Notes: a model not told the origin generated them from the letters alone. A stretch of DNA of 64,000 nt from Mytilus edulis (GCF_963676685.1 NC_092348.1:18761386-18825385); one strand, 5' to 3'. Numbered from the stretch's first letter, positions 11,941 to 23,125 are shown. A program made the numbers and translations.

Positions 11941-14483
11941 AGTACATGTACATGTATATATAATATACACATTCAGAAATCACTAAATTAATCACAGTTC
12001 TTACAAAAGTTTCAGGTGAATGAATCATGACATAGGGGATAGGACAAAATAGTCAGCATGGAAATTAAAATGACATACATGTATGAATGCTTTAATGTAT
12101 AAAACTACTGCCTTCCATGCCTACCAAATATTATTGACAAGGGTACCATCAGTGGTTAATCTTTACCTGACCTAATCACAATCATGACAAAAAGTAAAAT
12201 TACTTAATTGTTAATCAAAACTTCATTGACAATTATACCACATGTTGTTATCTTTAAATCAAAATTCTAGCTGTATTACAAAAATATGCATGGAATTTCA
12301 AAAAAAGAAGAAAGCAATTTCTGTCTGTGTTGGGGTCATGCTGTCTCATTGCCATACATCACATCTTATGCAAAACATGCTATATATAAGAATCTTTAGT
12401 CTACTAATACTGTGAATATTCCATCAAGTTTTCAAGTTTATATAATTATAATGTATATCCTTCAAATAGACTCAAAAAAGTGCGAGTAAATTTAGTCCCA
12501 AGATAATAATAATTTATATTAAACAATGCCAGGACAATAAACATGATAAATGTGAGATTTATTATTGCAGTTACAGAAAATCCTGGATACAAATAATGCA
12601 TTGTAATACCATCATTTAAATAAATTTATATTTTTTTATGCCAAACATTTACAATTATCATGTCATTAATTTATGTCATTATATAAATAACCAATTTTAG
12701 TTTAGACAAGAACAAGAAATGAAAACATTGCATTTTCTGATTTCCAAGTATAAACAAGCTACATGTATGTACATGAGATACACATCTTCATGTACAATAC
12801 ATATATACATGCATGTACAAAATGGAAATACCCATAATTATTTTGTTCAAAATTAACCATTATGTGGCTGTTATACAGATGTTTTGCTCATTATTGAAGC
12901 CCAACATCAATATCATACAACTTTCAGATGAACAACAACTGCATGATTACAACACTGTTTTATGCTTTTGAACTTTTTGTACACCTACAAATGTAGGCCT
13001 GTATTCAGTGTTTATATGAAATGAAATAGAAAAATTATAAATCATGATAAAATATGATTTTCTTGTTCTCTCATGTCTCTGCAGGTGGCCAATACATGTA
13101 TATAAACAACTATTTTTTTCCCTGATGGAGAGTTGTTTCATTGGCAATCTGAGTGAATCAATTTTTTTTTATATGCCATATTCTTACTTTTATCATTACA
13201 TGTACATGTAACTCAAATTAGTGGTGTGTCAGTGAATTGTATGCCTACATGCATATATGTACAATGTATATCGCATGTATATCTGTAGGTAGGATTTATG
13301 TTTAAATCAAATAACTTTATCTTATAATTACTCCCTGTCATGCCTGTAATTGCCAAAAAATAACTAAACACTCATATTAAAGTCTTATAAATAAATATAT
13401 TTCCTTCTTTCAAATTCATCTGAATGTCATACATGTCATATGTTCATCTGTAGATCTCTAATAAACTACTTGGTTAGATATTGCATATTTTTCAAATATT
13501 TCACGAAAGAGACCACAAATTAAATCCATGAAACTGTTGCAACACATTTTTTTTTAAATGTAATCCTTTTTAGAACTCCAATTGTAAGAAATATACAAAG
13601 TCTCCAAACTGCCTGTATTTAGAATTCATTTCAACTGAGGAAAAAGCTCTCTCCGATGGTAAACATCAACTTTAATGATCACGATGATGAAAAAGAAGCT
13701 AAACTGTTCACTTAAATATTCCTCTGTCTCACTGCATCAAAACACTAAACTCCAATTCAACTGGGTCTTGAAACAGCAAATGCTTCTGCTTAGTACATGA
13801 TATACATGATATAGAATTGCTGTCTTTTTTCTTCTTTTCATTGAAATATTTGGTGGCTTTCCAAACAAATTTTAATCAGATTTTCGGTATTAAATGGTCA
13901 TGATGAGTTATAAATAAGTAACTTTCTTCTGCTGTCTCGGTACAGGTGATCATCATTGCTGAAATATGAAAATGCAAATATAATGTACATGTATATATAT
14001 TTAAATGAAATGTTTAACATGATATTTATGATTAAAGTATTAAAAAGTAAGTGCAAACATATTTCTTCAAGAAGTTACTGTTAAAATGCAAACAACATAA
14101 TTCCCTGGTCTTTATTTAATAACATGAATAATAAAATTGAGAAAGGAAATGGGGATGTGTTAAAACAACAACAACCCGACAATAGAGCAGACAACAGCCG
14201 AAGGCCACCAATGGGTCTTCAATGTAGCGAGAAATTTCATTAAACATTTGAACAAGGATGTAATTTTTCACACACATTTTAATAAGGTGCACTACTTTGA
14301 TAAAACTTTAAAATAAAATGAGTTATATTTATTGAGATCAGAATGTGAGTTCCATTATTGCAATATCCAAAATGCAAATTTGCTATATAAAACATTACAA
14401 TAACTTCTGAATATACATCATACATGTACATTAATATTCTTACAATGTAAGAAAACAGAAATTTATTTGCACAAATTAAACAA
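11941..14483. other. AT-rich intergenic or possible long 3' UTR (minus strand)
   Basis: Dense in ATGTACATGT words (11941-11960, 13197-13211). A family A fragment lies at 13121-13151 (GATGGAGAGTTGTTTCATTG) and a family B fragment, minus strand, at about 14170-14232 (CAACAACCCGACAATAGAGC). At 13958 the minus strand shows a possible splice acceptor (TTCATATTTCAG), followed by open frames of 20 to 26 codons. This could be the last exon and long UTR of the gene suspected at 19.3-19.6 kb, but the link is unproven. Confidence 0.35.
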
Positions 14484-14738
14484 GAATGTGTCCCCAGTAC
14501 ACGGATGCCCCATCCGCACTATCATTTTCTATGTTCAGTGGACCAGGAAAATGGGGTTAAATCTCTAATTTGGAATTAAAATTAGAAAGATCATATCATA
14601 CAGAACATATATACTAAGTTTCAAGTTGATTAGACTTCAACTTCATCAAAAACTACCTCGACCAAAAACTTTAACCTGAAGCGGGACAGACGGACGGACG
14701 CACCGACCAGAAAACATAATGCCCCTAAATGGGGCATA
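14484..14738 (+). repeat. dispersed repeat with GACAGACGGACGGACGCACC block
   Basis: It begins AAGAATGTGTCCCCAGTACA, has GATGCCCCATCCGCACTATC and a GACGGACGGACG block, and ends near CATAATGCCCCTAAATGGGG CATAAAA. An inverse-oriented relative is at 21310-21540. The size and structure suit a SINE-like or MITE-like family, and I recall similar sequence as common in bivalve genomes. Confidence 0.65.
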
Positions 14739-14744
14739 AAAAAC

Positions 14745-15010
14745 ACTCACTAGCATATACAGTAGTTGTCTTTTGTTTATGTAATTTATATGTGTTTCTT
14801 GTTTTTTTTTATATAGATTAGACTGTTGGACTTGGTTTTACCGTAAGAATGGTTTTACACTAGTAATTCTGGGGCCCTTTATAGCTTTAAGTTCAGTGTG
14901 AGCCAAGGTTCCTTGTTGAAGGCCGTACGTTGACATATAATGGTTAACTTTTATAAATTGTTATTTGGATGGAGAGTTGTCTCATTGGCACTCACACCAC
15001 ATCTTCCTAT
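14745..15010 (+). repeat. family A dispersed repeat
   Basis: Variant with TTTTACACTAGTAATTCTGG, GGGCCCTTTATAGCTT and GTTGAAGGCCGTACGTTGAC, ending GGAGAGTTGTCTCATTGGCA CTCACACCACATCTTC. It is the same subtype as the minus copy split at 17.8/18.3 kb and the one at 25.2 kb. Confidence 0.75.
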
Positions 15011-15020
15011 ATCTATAGAC

Positions 15021-15276
15021 TATCAACCCCTCCACATTCTGTATGCATGTGCCTGTTATTCAGTGGTTGTCTATGTTGCTGTGTTACATATTAGACTGTT
15101 AGTTTTCTCCTTTGAATTGCTAAAAAATACATTTGCAATTTAGGGGCCTTTTGTAGCTGAATATGCAGAATGGGCTTTGCTCATTGTTGAAGGCCATACA
15201 GTGACCTATAACTATAGTTGTTAATTTTGGTGTCATTTGGACACTTGAGGAGAGTTGTCTCATTGTACAAAAGTTA
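15021..15276 (+). repeat. family A dispersed repeat, tandem neighbour
   Basis: A second, different-subtype copy directly after the previous one: ATTCTGTATGCATGTGCCTG, TTCAGTGGTTGTC, TTAGGGGCCTTTTGTAGCTG, GTTGAAGGCCATACAGTGAC, GAGAGTTGTCTCATTG. Confidence 0.7.
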
Positions 15277-15525
15277 GCTGATTGCAGGATAAAACAATTT
15301 ACCTGTGTATAAAAATAAAACTCTCCAATTTCAAACCATCACTTTATATTTCATCAAACCTGGAATGGCATACTAGTGTATCTTGTAATTAACAGGTAAG
15401 CTGAAAGAAAAGGTAATCATTTAATTACAAACAGATACTTTTTTAAATATTAGGAACATAAACATGTGTATAATGATTCAAATAACTGTTAAATAAAAAA
15501 ATAACGTCTGCCACGTGCACACAAC

Positions 15526-15588
15526 CCTTATTAGATCGCAGGATTTCCTTCATAGATACATGTATAATGCCCATTTTTTCTTGGATTT
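15526..15588 (-). CDS. possible internal exon, adenylate-kinase-like segment
   Basis: On the minus strand an acceptor (TATTTTGTATAATTCTAG) precedes 63 bp that stay open in one frame and read IQEKMGIIHVSMKEILRSNK, followed by G|GTTGTG as a weak donor. The stretch GIIHVSMKEILR resembles the nucleoside-monophosphate-binding region of adenylate kinases (typical pattern G-I-x-H-x-S-T-G-D-M-L-R), but the T-G-D residues are replaced. No P-loop exon was found upstream on the same strand. A chance match or an ancient scrap is quite possible. Confidence 0.2.
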
Positions 15589-15662
15589 CTAGAATTATAC
15601 AAAATAGAGATCTGCCATGAACACCTTGTATCACCAGTACAGCGGATATAGTTAATACTTAC

Positions 15663-15795
15663 CAGGGGTGGATCCAGCCATTTTAAAAAGGGGGGTTCCT
15701 AACCCAGGACAATGGGGGGGGGTCCAACTACATGTCCCAATTCAAATGCATTGATTGTCCAAAAAAAAAGGGGGGTTCCAAATTTTTCATGTATA
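15663..15795. repeat. G-run dispersed repeat
   Basis: AGGGGTGGATCCAGCCATTT TAAAAAGGGGGGTTCCTAAC, then runs of 10 and 6 Gs. The same opening recurs at about 17546. Confidence 0.6.
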
Positions 15796-17540
15796 TATGG
15801 TTTTTTTTTATATTTTATTCCGAAAAGAAGCGTTGTGTACGGTGTTTAGCTGACCACATAAATCTGTCTGTATGGTGCACAGTCATTGATAGTTAAGTTG
15901 CTGCACACCGACACAAAAATATTATTTTCATACTCGTTTTTTAACCAAAAATGTTCAAGGAATGAGTAATCACAGGTCGGTTTATGATTGGTAACTATTA
16001 CTTTTGTCCTGTTTTAGCCTTCTTTAAGGTAAAACATGTAAATGTCTCGACAATTATATGGAAATTGAAAGTTGGTGTTGACATACACAACTATTTGCGC
16101 ATTTACAAGTTAATTGTTCCTATATATATATATTAGAATATAAAATATGTCTTTAATATAAATATGAAAAAATCGATGCGAAAATTATTTTGGAGCAGGA
16201 ATTTCAGATGTTGAAAACTGTACACTGAATGTTGATAAAACAAAACAAAGATTTCGTTACCATGTCAGTTCAAAAACGATCATGCCCGCTTGGTTAGTAA
16301 CTATATCAACTGTACGATGATACACAGTGATAATTGGCAAAAAAAAAATTCATGTACATGTATACATGGTATATGTCTGTTTACAGTTACTCGACTGACC
16401 CTAATTTGAGCGCTGACTCAAAGCTATTTTATTCCTGTCATTAAGTGAAAAATTTATAAAACTCGTGTCAAAAGCGAAGTAAGGGTTGCCAATAAATTTA
16501 ATCAATTGCCTGATACATCCCAATGTTCACAATCGTGAATATGACAGCTGTTCTAAGGAAACTTGCAACTCGTGTCATAAAATAAAAACTTCACCCCCAT
16601 TTTTCCAACCAATAACCAAGGGAAATAATCCAATCATTAAAAATACGAGTAAACTCGGCCCATGGACAACTGAGACCATGGCACAACTCAAAATCATGCA
16701 CAAAAAAGGAAAAGAAAAAAAATAGTAAAAGTGAAATACTGACCTACCTACCCTATATATATTGATGATATACAATGTACATGTAAGATTGTAACCTTAA
16801 ACAGACAGACTGACATGGCCATATATACAAGTGTGGTCATTTTAGCTCTTCTTTTAATATACATGTCTTAAATCAATTTTCATGATTAACTAGAAATACT
16901 GAAATCACTGCCCGTAATAGCCAGCCCCTCCAAAATATAAAATCTAAAACAAACACCTGAATCTCTGTGAGCTACTGCTCACTAATAATATTCCCATACC
17001 CTTAAAGTATAAGGTTACCAGAAAGTTGTTGAGTAATGAATCTGAAAAAGCATGACACAGTATAACTGACTCTGACATGCATGTATAAACTCTGAAGCCA
17101 AATTTCAGAAATCTTTGTAACATTCCTGCAAACAGTGCTATGAAAATATTCATGGGACGGACTGACCTAAGGATATACAGACAGTAGTAAAACAGTATGC
17201 CCCAACTTTTTTAAATACTAAAAGTGGTGCCGGGGTACATGTACAAATATAAAAAAAATTGCCAACAGTGGCACAGTTCATGGATTATTTTTTTAATAAT
17301 ATTAAAATCCCATAAAGAGAATGAGTAAAATCTAAAAATATTCATTGTATAAAAAATCATAAGGGATCATTTCAGCAAATTTTCATGAAAATTTGTTCAA
17401 ACGGTTTAAAGTCATTATTTGAAAAACGCGATAATTTCGACCCTTTATTACGAATAATGTCCCTATACATGTAGTACTCAAAAACAAGATATAAATTATA
17501 TGTTATAGAAATGTGAGAATGGAAATGGAAAATGTCACCA
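15796..17540. other. intergenic, no supported gene
   Basis: Opposite-strand open frames at 16486-16725 (+) and 16575-16775 (-) overlap and neither has a family signature. Around 16925-17215 the sequence (GTGAGCTACTGCTCAC palindrome, GTTGTTGAGTAATGAATCTG) looks like another dispersed repeat, but there is only one copy here. Confidence 0.4.
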
Positions 17541-17545
17541 ATGGG

Positions 17546-17620
17546 CAGGGGCAGATCCAGTTATTTTAAAAAGGGGGGTTCCTAAACCTGGACAAAAAAA
17601 GGGGGGGGGGGGGGGTATTT
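17546..17620. repeat. G-run dispersed repeat, second copy, 15-G tract
   Basis: CAGATCCAGTTATTTTAAAAAGG... matches the 15.66-kb copy and ends in a run of 15 Gs (17601-17615). The tract is a likely G-quadruplex former and a weak point for read accuracy. Confidence 0.6.
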
Positions 17621-17832
17621 GTGTTCCTGATGCCTGGTTTGTATAACTGTTACAAATGAACACTTTCGTGTTGTATTTTATTTTGTCTCAGCGGCTTATG
17701 GTAGACTTACTTTCAGAGCAATAAGAATATGAGACGCCCTTAATCTACAGGTTCCTACAAAGAAATGTCTTTCTCTGTTAAGAATTTAAACAACTTTCTT
17801 GCAAGCAGGCTCCCCAAGAAAATTTTATAACT

Positions 17833-17910
17833 TGATATAGGAAGATGTGGTGTGAGTGCCAATGAGACAACTCTCCATCCAAATAACAATTTAAAAAGTA
17901 AACCATTATA
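17833..17910 (-). repeat. family A repeat, 3' part, cut by a retroelement end
   Basis: GAAGATGTGGTGTGAGTGCC ... CAACTCTCCATCCAAATAAC ... AACCATTATA. Its continuation (family A 5' part, minus strand) resumes at 18331 after the inserted retroelement tail. Confidence 0.7.
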
Positions 17911-18328
17911 ATGGTGAAGTTGAAATCATCCCTTCGTAAATTTTACGGACGCCATCACGAGTTGGTTGACCGTTATGGAATAACCGTTTCACAAATGATA
18001 TCGGATATGTTCCTTACGTCGTAACTACAATCCCCTTCTCTTTCATGAATTTGACCTACCGAATTAGACTATTTACTGGATTTGTAATCACATAAGCAAC
18101 ATGACGGGTGCCGCATGTGGAGCAGGATCTGCTTACCCTTCCGGAGCACCTGAGATCACCCCTAGTTTTTGGTGGGGTTCGTGTTGTTTATTCTTTAGTT
18201 TTCTATGTTGTGTCATGTGTACTATTGTTTTTCTGTTTGTCTTTTTCATTTTTAGCCATGGCGTTGTCAGTTTGTTTTAGATTTACGAGTTTGACTGTCC
18301 CTTTGGTATCTTTCGTCCCTCTTTTAAA
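17911..18328 (+). mobile_element. 5'-truncated retroelement 3' end
   Basis: It begins inside the C-terminus of a reverse-transcriptase ORF (37 codons, MVKLKSSLRKFYG ... VSQMISDMF, TAA at 18022-18024). The characteristic 3' UTR follows: GGAGCACCTGAGATCACCCC, GGGTTCGTGTTGTTTATTCT, AGCCATGGCGTTGTCAGTTT, CTGTCCCTTTGGTATCTTTC. Related tails are at 41.0-41.75, 42.9-43.4 and (minus) 53.6-53.9 kb. It sits inside a minus-strand family A repeat. Confidence 0.75.
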
Positions 18329-18560
18329 GTACAGCCTTCAACACAGAGCCTTGGCTCACACCGAACAACAAGCTATAAAGGGCCCCAAAATTACTAGTGT
18401 AAAACCATTCAAACGGGAAAACCAACGGTCTAATCTATATAAACAAAACGAGAAACACGTATATATTACATAAACAAACGACAACTACTGTACATCAGAT
18501 TCCTGACTTAGGACAGGTGCAAACATTTCCAGCGGGATTAAACGTTTTAATGGATCCAAA
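18329..18560 (-). repeat. family A repeat, 5' part (continuation)
   Basis: ACAGCCTTCAACACAGAGCC, CTATAAAGGGCCCCAAAATT, ACTAGTGTAAAACCATTC, ATTCCTGACTTAGGACAGG. This is the reverse of the 14.75-kb copy and completes the piece that ends at 17910. Confidence 0.7.
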
Positions 18561-19271
18561 CCTTCTCCCTTTTCTGAAACAATAGCATCCCTTCTGTTTA
18601 ACGGGATATATACATGTATAGCTTAAAAACACGAAATCCCTGGCTTAAAAATACAAAATCTGGAGGTCCGGAAATTCGAAAAAATAATTCCCGGATCCTG
18701 AAAGGGTCAATCCCCAAATCCCAATCTAAAAACACCCGGTCCCAGAGTCCTGATAAAGGTCCTATCCCCCCTCATAATTATTTGGACTAGCTAGGGGAGG
18801 GGTACAACATATGTTAAGCTCCAGATTACGTGTTTCAGGTTCCTTTTGAGCAAGTATGTATGCACCCCTGTGCTCCAAATTAATAGCTCCACGATATCAT
18901 TATTATTTGGATTAGAGCAATATGTACCCAACCAGGAAATTAATGACAGGTACTGAGGTAGGCAGGACACCTGCGAAACGATAATTAGAAACGAATTTCG
19001 GGGTAAACGATGAGAATGGGCCCTTGGTATAATGCTGGGAACTTGTTTCATTCGATATCTTGTTCATTTATTGACGAGACTCGAAAGATAACTTAAATTT
19101 CAGCTATTTGTTGCGGTCTTGTTTTGTTTTGACCACGTGTATGTCATGCTTGCCCTCATTGGACTCGTTTTTATCTAATAGTATACAGTTTTTCGCCATC
19201 TGGGGCGAATGAGAAACACAACAAGCAACATATGTTTCATAATAAATACATGTCTTGTGGCTCACACTTAC
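18561..19271. other. intergenic, repeat-like
   Basis: 18600-18780 is a patch of degenerate repeats (AAATCCCTGGCTTAAAAATA; CCCGGATCCTGAAAGGGTC). The minus-strand open frame at 18791-19051 (86 codons) has no recognisable motif. Confidence 0.4.
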
Positions 19272-19331
19272 TTTTCTGGCTAGATTTTCACGTAGAAGTG
19301 AAAATAATTTTCGCTGTAATTTCTTTCCATT
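19272..19331 (-). CDS. candidate second coding exon of an unidentified minus-strand gene
   Basis: On the minus strand GTTTCCAG precedes exactly 60 bp that are open and read NGKKLQRKLFSLLRENLARK, followed by a consensus donor (AAAA|GTAAGTGTG). Length and phase (0 to 0) fit directly onto the proposed first exon at 19548-19577, giving an N-terminus of MAEAASIDEN plus this basic helix. No domain is recognised and the following exons could not be identified with confidence. An alternative acceptor seven bases upstream would introduce a stop, which supports the chosen one. Confidence 0.4.
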
Positions 19332-19547
19332 CTGGAAACTGCAAACATCTATTTGACGTCGATCGTCTTCTCATTGGTTGATCCGATGGGTCCAAAAGCC
19401 GACAATCTCGCCAAGAAAAACAGCTATTGTAACTGTTTTCATAATAATCCAGGCACAAACATACAATATTTGTATTTCGATAAATAAATTACATCATATT
19501 AATAGCCGTTTTTAGTTAACAGGCATGTATGTAATTTGATTTCATAC

Positions 19548-19577
19548 ATTTTCATCGATAGACGCAGCCTCCGCCAT
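19548..19577 (-). CDS. candidate first coding exon of an unidentified minus-strand gene
   Basis: The minus strand reads ATCAATGGCGGAGGCTGCG, a good start context in a CpG-containing patch. It encodes MAEAASIDEN and then has GT (AAT|GTATGA) as donor. The neighbouring 19.07-19.45 kb sequence is richer in CG and holds an inverted CCAAT box (ATTGGTTG, 19374). The exon is tiny, so the evidence is only the start context, the donor, and phase agreement with the 60-bp exon. Confidence 0.4.
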
Positions 19578-20828
19578 TGATGAATATATGAATAAATAAT
19601 GAGGTCCTTACGGGGTTATCTGCCCCTGAAAATATCTTATGTAAATCGCCTTAACATCGCTGCGTTGCCAAAAGACATGCGGTGCACAGCCTTCAACTGC
19701 TCGACAAAAGATTTTTGTTTGTTTATGGGATTCCTTTTAATGACATATAATAAATACACATTTTTAAAAATGCCAAAAAATTGCATGTACACCCATTGAT
19801 ATTATATCGTCTTTCATTTTGTCGTGCAAATAAAATAACAGAAATATTTTGAAAATATCATTCGAATAAAGTAGTGAAGGTGAGCTCCAGCAAAGTAGAT
19901 CCTTAAAATAGTATTGTACGAAAAGCGTATCGCAAGGCGGAACGTTGTCAATTTGTATATATACAGAAATGTTATTCATACAGTCAGGATTCTACTTCTT
20001 CAAAATTATCTCCCCATTACGCCAGTTCATGCTCACAGTCGTAGAAATGGAAGCCATTGTAGGGATGACGCTCTGCCAATTTTGCTCTTGAAAACTGATA
20101 AATTTATCCACATAGCACCATTACGATCGATCGTTATATGTCAGTTATATTTTAAAATACAAATGTATCTACTAGCTAATGAGCATTAGTTAATGATCTT
20201 GTCTGCATTGATTCAACTTAAAAATATTGTCTGTTTGGATGTCAGATGGAATTTTTGAAAATTCTTAAGCATTTAAAAAAATTCTAATTAAATATTTCGT
20301 GGAAGGGCAGACTAAACATTTTCAGTGGTTGAAGATTATAAACCCTAGTTATCACACACACATTTTCATCATCCAAATTAAAAGACTGTCGTCAAGTACT
20401 TTTAGAAAAAATAGCTATTCGAACACACATACTCTGTTTTTGTGATTCATTAGATATGTATCTCAATTGACCCATATATTTCATCTTTTCGTACTGTCAT
20501 TTTTAAAAAGTTATAAAGTCAACCTGTAGCTTTGATATATAATAATGATAGAATCTGAAGCGAGATGCTATATAAAATACTCTTGCTTTGTACGTTTTAA
20601 AGACAAAATATACACCCCAAACATGCCCTAACATAAAAAGGTGCACTCGATTGTTCTCTTTTCGATACAATCGTTACCTGTTTTGGGGAATTTTTTCTTG
20701 ATTCACTTAATGGAAGGGCAGACACGAAAATTTCTGAACTAAGAGATTGATATGTTCTCCGTCCGTGATAAAAAAAATCGGAGGTTATGCATTTTCTACA
20801 TCCAACTTATAGATACTATATTTAAAAA
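19578..20828. other. intergenic / possible 5' region
   Basis: Open frames at 19599-19799 and 19914-20189 (+) have no family signature. GGAAGGGCAGAC occurs twice in direct orientation (20301 and 20711), perhaps remnants of one repeat. Confidence 0.35.
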
Positions 20829-20975
20829 AGAAGATGTGGTATTATTGCCAATGAGACAGCTATCCAGAAAAGACCAAAATGACACAAACATTAACAACTA
20901 TAGGTAACCGTAAGGCCTTCAACAATGAGCAAAGCCCATACCGCATAGTCAGCTATAAAAGGTCCCGATAAGAAC
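20829..20975 (-). repeat. family A dispersed repeat
   Basis: GAAGATGTGGTATTATTGCC, CCAATGAGACAGCTATCC, TAAGGCCTTCAACAATGAGC, CCGCATAGTCAGCTATAAAA. Confidence 0.75.
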
Positions 20976-21309
20976 CATGTCGTCGACTTGATATCTTATT
21001 GTTTTGCATTACCATGTAATAGATACATTGAAAACTTATGCAAATGGTGTTTTTAAAATAAGAAAATTGTCGTTTTATTTGTTTCTATTAACTTTTTAAA
21101 ATTTTGTTACTATATCAAACATTACAGTTAACTTTTATCGCTTTCTCGATAAACACAGAGCTTCGATTCTTTTGTTCTGTTTCAAAAGTGTTTCCGCCTG
21201 CATATATCAAGACGAATTAAGATTTTAATCTGCTTCCTTTGGACCCATACACCTGGGCTCGATTACCAAATATTCGTATGTATTATTAATGTTTGTAATG
21301 CTCCATTTA

Positions 21310-21540
21310 TTGGCATTATGTTTTTCTGGTCTGTGCGTACGTTCGTCCGTTCGTCTGTTCGTTTGTCCGTTTGTCCAGCTTCAAGTTAAATAAAATTGAA
21401 ATTTAGTACACATTTTCCCTATGGAATGATCTTTTTAATTCTAATGCCAAAATACAGTTTTATCCCATTTTCATAGTCCACTAAACATAGAAAATGATAG
21501 TGTAGATGAGGCATCCGTGAACTAGGGACACATTCATGTT
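21310..21540 (-). repeat. inverse copy of the GACGGACGGACG repeat
   Basis: GGCATTATGTTTTTCTGGTC, then TTCGTCCGTTCGTCTG, and the far end GATGAGGCATCCGTGAACTA. It is the reverse of the copy at 14484-14738. Confidence 0.65.
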
Positions 21541-21768
21541 TCTTCAAATTTTCGTCGTATCGCTGTAAATTTGTGTTAAAATTTTAACGTCGATATCAAT
21601 ACATATTTCATTGTTTACGAGAAATATGCAATTTACTATCATTGTTATAAATCCTAAATATGGCCAATTATATTATAGTTTAAAAAAAGAAATTTATGAA
21701 ACATATTTATATCCGCTAACCGAGCCCCTATTGAGATCGACAAACTCAACAAAAAAGCTTTGAATACA

Positions 21769-22850
21769 ATACGGATATTTTTTAGAATTGATGGTCATCC
21801 TATAAAAGTTACGGTCGTCCTATGGTAGCAATACACAGTTAGGAAAAAAACTTAAAATTGACACTCATAATTTTTAAACACCCTCTTTCCCCTCCTGTCT
21901 AACAAAGAAGGCTTTATATGTGTGTTATGCATGTATATACTTAAAGAAAGAGAATCTTCCATAGATTTGATTTCTAATGGTCATAAGGGTGAAATATAAT
22001 CCCTCTCGGTTGCAACCATGGCAACAATCTGCATTTCTTAGATACAAAATATAGCAAAAAAGGGGGGTGAACATGTCACAAAAGTCTCCAAAATTTGGCC
22101 TAAAGGAAAATTTCAATCAATTACAGTAATACCTTTCCTGAATCCATAGGTTTATATCTATCAAGTGGTCCCAAAAAAATCATATGCTTATCTGCTCGTT
22201 TTTCCATAAAATTGAATTGAAAAGATCGAGCGCAAAATCTTTGTTGATAAACACTACAATAATGTATGGACCTATGAACGGTACGGATAGGAAAATACGG
22301 ACTGTCAATCATATAAATGGCCTATAAAACATGTTAAAAACAATTTTAATGTTCATATAAACCCACTAAGAAGGCTATATTATTCTTCAATTATCTAAAA
22401 ATCAATTTTATTGTACAAAAACTTTCATATTTAAAAAATTCACAGGGGCCATAATGCGAAACTAAACTTCTAACTGTGTATTGCTACCTATATAAATTAC
22501 AGTCAGTCTTTACAAATTACGGTCATCCTTTGCAAGTTACGGTCATCTTTTTACCAATCACGGTCATCCTTGTTTTATGTTACGGTCATCTTGAAAATAT
22601 TTTGATTATGATTTACGGTCATCTTAACGATTTTTTCAAATCGAATTTCCCGTTTCATGCACATTTCTCGGAAGTAATTAGTGATTTTCGAGTGATTCTT
22701 TTATAAATTTACATCGTTTCAATGTATGATTTGTAAAGAAAATGATATAGAAACACTTTAACAGACAATACAGAAACTGACCTAATTTTTCATCCGACAT
22801 CTTGGGATGACCGTGAATGCAGTTACGGTCATCAGCTTTACCCCAGTGAT
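21769..22850 (-). mobile_element. GATGACCGTAA-array element, copy 2, split by a nested element
   Basis: Reverse orientation of the 9.07-kb element. The right end is CAGCTTTACCCCAGTGAT, with the hairpin at 22806-22833. TTACGGTCATC or a close variant recurs at 22613, 22580, 22557, 22537, 22517 and 22497, and, beyond the nested insert, at about 21808 and 21790. The left end carries AATACGGATATTTTTTAGAA, the reverse of the other copy's right end. After subtracting the 668-bp insert the element is 414 bp against 375 bp in copy 1. The 39-bp difference equals the two extra motif units (8 against 6). Confidence 0.7.
21823..22490. mobile_element. 668-bp inverted-repeat element nested in the array
   Basis: It starts GGTAGCAATACACAGTTAG and ends CTAACTGTGTATTGCTACC, a perfect 19-bp inverted pair. 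Flanks CCTAT| and |TATATA suggest a TAT duplication. It interrupts the motif array without changing the 20-bp rhythm on either side. The two minus-strand open frames inside (21925-22116, 22121-22312) have no recognisable motif. Confidence 0.75.
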
Positions 22851-23076
22851 AATAATTGTATGCTACAAAAGTCACGAATCAGCGTATATCCTTGTCTCTC
22901 ATCGTAAAATCCTTAACCGCATTTAGATTAAAATCAATGATTATTTCACTTTGGGACTTTTTCGTATTCTCCATAGTAGAAATTGTTCCAATGCACACAT
23001 TCAATTACGATACATTATATAGGATCAATAGACAAAACTCACTCTGAAATTAACAGAATAGAGTAGAAAGTAAGAA

Positions 23077-23125
23077 AGAGATGTGATATGATTGCCAATG
23101 AGACAACTATTCACCATAGTTCAAA
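23077..23125 (-). repeat. family A repeat fragment
   Basis: GAGATGTGATATGATTGCCA ATGAGACAACTATTC. Confidence 0.6.

Noticed and set aside
13897-13958. Last exon of a minus-strand gene
   Set aside because: The acceptor is plausible, but two different frames stay open and no partner exon of matching phase could be confirmed; mentioned only in the intergenic entry.
16486-16775. Overlapping frames on both strands (79 and 66 codons)
   Set aside because: Neither has a recognised motif, splice context or conservation visible here.
18108-18473. 121-codon open frame with a hydrophobic stretch
   Set aside because: It is made of retroelement 3' UTR joined to a family A repeat; the apparent membrane segment is T-rich UTR.
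19599-19799. THAP-like start (Cys-x-Ala-x-Asn-Cys) in a plus frame
   Set aside because: The remaining THAP residues (second Cys-x2-His, AVPTF-like motif) are absent and the frame is hydrophobic.
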